From contig NC_088681.1 in assembly GCF_950023065.1 (NCBI RefSeq), forward strand, positions 56,516,836-56,580,835: DNA of 64,000 bases. Direction: 5' to 3'. Position 1 is the first letter of the stretch; the number at the start of each line of letters is the position of its first letter. Positions 59,641 to 64,000 of this stretch are shown here, one piece after another. A program made the position numbers and the translations under genes. The DNA is from Planococcus citri (Eukaryota; Arthropoda; Insecta; Hemiptera; Pseudococcidae). The notes beneath the pieces were generated by a model that had not been told where the DNA came from, made no database searches, and saw nothing but the letters and a program-made list of their open reading frames with translations.

Positions 59641-62600
59641 TATGTAAAGTATAATTATTTTGTCAAAGTGCTAGAAAAAAAGATCCCAATCATCCTATTA
59701 ACAACTCATAAAATATTAGCAATTTAAACAACATCACATTGAGAACTCGAAAGATAAAGATTGGCTTCAGTTTAACTTATGCAAAAATTGTTTTTTGCAA
59801 CAACATGTTCCAAAATTTTGGCATGCAAAGTTTGCCTTTCTTTAAACATCAATTTTTCAATTTTTGACAGAAAATACTTTTTAAAGAAGTTTGTTTTCCG
59901 GATTTGAGTTCATCAGTCTGTTTGGAGTCTTCAGCAAGATTTGGATTTCATTAACAATTTTTTTTACAAAACTTCAGTCAAATTTTTCCAGAGTAATACA
60001 TTTTTTGATTGCTCCCTTCAAAAATAAGTCTATAAGTTGCAGACTGTCGACTCAAAAAGGAAAAAATTTTCAGTTCTAGAAATTGTGATCACGCTAAGAA
60101 AAAATTTTCACCAATTTTCAAAGAAAAAAAACACACACCATCAGAAGTAGGTATTAAATTTTTTTTGAAACACGTAATTTTCAGTAAAGAAAAATTCTGA
60201 CAAGCAAATGGGATTTTCAACAAACAATTCAAGTTCGATTTCTACAATCTAAGTCGATTGTTTTCAAAGTTAAGTACCCCCTACTTTAAATTAGTTGAAA
60301 GAAGCTCGCATTGTTTGTCAAGAAAAAGTTCAAAACAGTTACTTAATATGGAAAATTCCAACATACTCACAATATTACCAACTAATCAACATTTACACGA
60401 ATCAAAAAGAGTACCTATTAAATGTACCAGACGACATGTCGTTACGTCGAAACGATTCAAATAAAACACATTATTGCTCGCGAAGTCTTTGAAAACTTTT
60501 TTCAAACTGACATTTTTTTTATCAACGAATTTTTTTCAATTCAAATCAAACGAGATTTTCTTCTTTTTTTTTATTTCTTTCATTTTTTTTTCAATGATGA
60601 AAAAAACATTTGTATCTCGGTAAAATTACTAAATCTCGAAGTAGGCAATAAATACTACTTACTCGTATCAAGCAAATTCAAAAGTTCACACAAATATTTG
60701 GTGAAGAGAATTAAATGAATTGCCAATAAAAAAAGGAACAGAAGAGATGCAGCCTACAATTTTATTGAATTTTACAGCTTTCAACGAACTACGACGAGTA
60801 ATTTATCGTTCAGCAAATGGAACTTTTTTTTTGAAAACCTGAGCATACCAAAAACGAATGGAAAAGTACCAGACAGACGAACTTTCGATATTTAAAAGTG
60901 AAAAAAAAATGAGCAACAAAATGGTGTAAAAGTAAGTAGCAATTAGCCAACAGGTAATTAGGTATTGATTAATCATTAAATACTAATGCTTTAAAATATT
61001 AGGTACAGATTATATTCGAGTGAAAATTCTCTGAAAAAAAGAGCTACAATTTTTCTCAAAACGTACCCACAACAAATGCTTCACCTCGGTACGCTTTCTT
61101 TCGATACAAATATAGCAAATTTCACACCTTGTACGTATTTGAATTCTCCATGGCCAATACTCCGCCATAATATTTTCCATTATAATAATGATTATATCGT
61201 ACAGTCGGGATAATTCGAGACACTCGTCGAAATGAATCATTTATACTCGACCTCAGATTATCTCTCAAGGACATCTGGTCGTTGTGAAAACGATTCGAAT
61301 CCATTTAGAAACACTTCCACACAGCAAACGATTTACGAGAAAAAATTACACCTAGTATCTGCCTCGGATCACGAAAGCCCTAGCCACTTTTTAATGTTTA
61401 CTTTTGCAAATGGCAACCTCGCACAACCAACTAGACTACAGAGTGAACAAAAAAAACACGCACAATTATTTGTTTGCAACCTCAATCCCTTTAATTATCG
61501 CTTAAAACGTAACAACAATTTGCCAACATTCGCTAAAACGGTCGTTATTGCGCAACACGCGATGTATACCAGCCCCTTTTATTCGCATATTGCGACAACA
61601 ACCCCTCTACCTCTTCATCCTGCCTATCCACATTTAACATCCTGCAATCCGAATCAAATGATATAAAAATACAGGCACTCAATCTTTCGCAAAGAGATTC
61701 AACTCGACCGCAGCAGTACCTAATGTCGACACGCAACTTCACAGTTGGAAAAACAACAAAATATCTACTGGCTCAGGACCAATTACAACTTCCAAATCAT
61801 TCCAAGTTTTTCTGCTTCGAGCTCGTTTCAGCGAAAAAGTTTCAAATTCCGGTAGCTCGTTGTTGATCTATCGAGAGCACTATTCGCTTCAGTTCAAACC
61901 AACTGGAAAACTATAGTATTGCTTTCAACAGCGTAACACACGAGTCGTAAAATAACTCACGACGTCCAGCCAAAAGCAGCCAAAAGTGTCGAGGTATTCG
62001 TGTGATATATTTTAATACAGTAAATCCTCCGGTAAGAGACCGTTTACTGTGGACATTCGTGTCCTATTGAGACGTGTGGAATTTAAAATGTTCAAAATTT
62101 ACGAGTTACCGTAGAGGGGGGAGGGGTATTCATGACTCAGGTGTTGATTCTGTAGTGGGAGAAAAATACACGCAGTTCTCCCACTTATGTGGGAGAAAAA
62201 TATTTTTATCCATCACCTACACTGGGAGAAATTTATATACGAAAAGTTCAGTCACCTTAATGGGAGAAAATTTTCCTGTCTCCTAATTGGGAGAAAAATT
62301 CTCATTCGCCATAGCAGCAGAATATTTTTCTACCCCCTAAGCGACAGATTTTCAATCATTTTAATGACCAATTATGACATCAGTGACCAAGCCGCGACAA
62401 TTTAAACTTCCTACTCAGTGGTGGTGGCGCTTACGTCCAATTATAAGCAAGAAATTATCGAACATAGCCGATTATACTTGATTACATCATCATTTTGCCA
62501 AGCTGTCCACCACTCTCGCGATAACAACCAATAGAAAACCAGTTCAACACGAATATCGCCAAGTATAATCAAACATGACGTAATTCTAGCGCCAGCCGCG

Positions 62601-62835
62601 AAAGATAGCACCACTAGAAGCGTTGAGCACGTGCGCCACTGACTACACACGTTTCCCGCCCAATTTTCGTAAAAAGCGCAGTTATAAAAGCTCTGATCCA
62701 AGACATATTAGGTAGGACTGCAGACATCGACGCCGCTAAGTATAGTTCCAACTTTACTTCCATCTCCGCGAATGGGCTGGAGCTCATTCGCCAGAAGAGA
62801 CCAATAAATCCATCTTTAGCTCAATATTTCCAACT
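59641..62835. other. Noncoding region, no supported exon
   Basis: AT-rich at first; 60700-62100 is single-copy in look. The open frame at 61232-61666 has no recognisable domain and average composition, so it is not called. Confidence 0.45.
62156..62300. repeat. Short irregular repeat, TGGGAGAAAAAT motif
   Basis: TGGGAGAAA occurs at about 62156, 62189, 62223, 62261 and 62288, spaced 27-38 bp, with diverged spacers that often end in CCTAA or ACCT. Confidence 0.65.
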
Positions 62836-63715
62836 GAGGAGCTTGGAATCAAAACTCACTTTTGCCATCGGACAAAGTTTCGAGAAAATCGACAATAACT
62901 GATTTTGCCTAGTGCGTTGATGAAAAAAACGCCACAAAGTGTGTTGAGCTCTTGAGTAAGACTACTAAATAGGATTCCATGAGAAAATTTTTGTTTTCAA
63001 GTTGCCATATCCTTGCAGTATGGCTATCAAGTTTGGCAAAAGTGAGTTTTGATTCCAAGGTGGAGTAATTTTACTTTCTTTTGCAAATATATCGAAAAAT
63101 AAGCCTCCTAGAAGAAAACTAACATTATTATGTCGATTGGAAATTTAATTCTCTTTAAAAGTTTTGAGCGCTGAATTTTTCCAAAAATTATACTTTCTGT
63201 TGCAAATATATCGAAAATTAAGCATCCTAGAAAAAAACTAACGACATTATGTCGATTGGAAATTTAATTCTCTACTTTATCCTCGATTTAATTTTTCTGT
63301 AGAGTATTTTGTTCCGCCTCCAGAGAGCTTTAAAACTTTTGAGCGCTCAATACTTCCAATTTTTTACCTCCTCAGTTGCACAACTTCCAAATTCAAAACG
63401 ACCATTTTCGCAATTTTCCTTATCATAAAATGCTTCCGAAGTTGCAATTGGATTATTTTGGCTTTGTACACTGCCATGCAACCTTGAAAATACAGGTTTT
63501 TTTATAGCTTGGAGTCAAAACTCACTTTTGCCACTGGCAAAAGTGAGTTTTGATTCCAAGGGCACTTTTTAACACGAAATTGTGAAGACCTGGGGCCGAA
63601 TTTGGAAAAATGGATTCTGTACCTGGTGATAGAGAAATTGAAGAAGTATCCAAATCTGCAAAAAAACATATATCGATTTTTGGTGTCAAAAGTGAGTTTT
63701 GATTCCAAGTTCCTC
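62836..63715. mobile_element. Non-autonomous TIR element C, 880 bp, 4-bp TSD AACT
   Basis: Left end GAGGAGCTTGGAATCAAAAC and right end (reverse complement GAGGAACTTGGAATCAAAAC) form a TIR of ~29 bp with one mismatch, continuing TCACTTTTG. AACT lies on both sides (62832-62835 and 63716-63719). The terminal motif GGCAAAAGTGAGTTTTGATT recurs inside near 63034 and 63537, and inverted near 63512, giving an internal palindrome at 63512-63562. Internal direct repeats share ATTATGTCGATTGGAAATTT (63127 and 63247). No transposase. Confidence 0.82.
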
Positions 63716-63719
63716 AACT

Positions 63720-64000
63720 GTAGTTCCTACTGTCTCCAGCTTTAGCTTCCTTCAGGTTGTGATTTATTGGACTTTGATGAATTTTGGCGTCTGCAGCCTC
63801 GAACTTTGTCATCGTCTGCGATGACATCATTTCTCAAGTTAAGTCCCTATGGGTCAATTAGTGTATCTTCAGCTGTCTCGGATCACTTTTTGAAATGCAC
63901 AAAGATAGGTTTTAATAACAAGTTGTCTTGGTTTACATCGTCCAACTTTAGATTTAAGTTTCAAGACCTTAGCTCACATTGTCTTTCTTTATTTTCTTTT
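63720..64000. other. Right edge, nothing gene-like seen
   Basis: No repeat or ORF of note before the end of the window. Confidence 0.5.

Noticed and set aside
61232..61666. 144-residue open frame
   Set aside because: No domain, TM segment or signal peptide, no splice context, and composition like random AT-rich translation. A partial unknown exon cannot be excluded.

Overview
The window is eukaryotic, from an AT-rich, intron-rich and repeat-rich genome. It has very long introns, degenerate non-LTR retrotransposons, many short inverted-repeat DNA elements and minisatellite arrays, and no bacterial-style operons. The one confident host gene (four-TM, TMEM272-like) and the RTE-type and jockey/CR1-type elements point to an arthropod, most likely an insect. 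The frequent motif TAGGTACCTA is a private compositional signature of this genome; I cannot assign a species.

Layout. 1-2062: the 3' part of a broken LINE with a reverse transcriptase ORF and a (TTTGA)n tail. 2063-22037: no host exon that I can support; it holds a satellite-bearing element (7664-10032), an inverted-repeat element with a perfect 30-bp TIR (12319-12948), a 21-bp minisatellite (14256-14780), a 1.75-kb foldback (17452-19201) and a second inverted-repeat element (19227-19971). 22038-46144: the 3' four coding exons of a plus-strand TMEM272-like membrane protein, 272 residues visible, first exon(s) upstream. Its two 11-kb introns hold an antisense RTE-like retrotransposon broken by nested insertions, two related arrays of ~145-bp repeats, several TIR elements, a primer-binding-site-like palindrome and tRNA-like SINE heads. 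46145-64000: three more satellite blocks built on TTCGCGAA (47.8-50.4, 51.9-54.9, 57.3-59.6 kb), a possible terminal exon with 3' UTR (55770-57150), and a third element with 4-bp target duplication (62836-63715).

Most unusual. The arrays at 7.7, 47.8 and 51.9 kb are not plain satellites: they share end sequences outside the repeats, a hairpin-bearing left end (arrays 1 and 2) and a common right end (arrays 1, 2 and 3). They therefore look like copies of one dispersed, satellite-carrying element. The block at 57.3-59.6 kb uses a related perfect palindrome TCGTTCGCGAACGA, placed about every 150 bp with two alternating flanks. One array holds a LINE insertion whose empty site survives 188 bp away in a neighbouring higher-order repeat. 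The other holds an 826-bp TIR element flanked by TA.

All calls come from reading the sequence by eye; no alignment, database search or repeat-finder was run.
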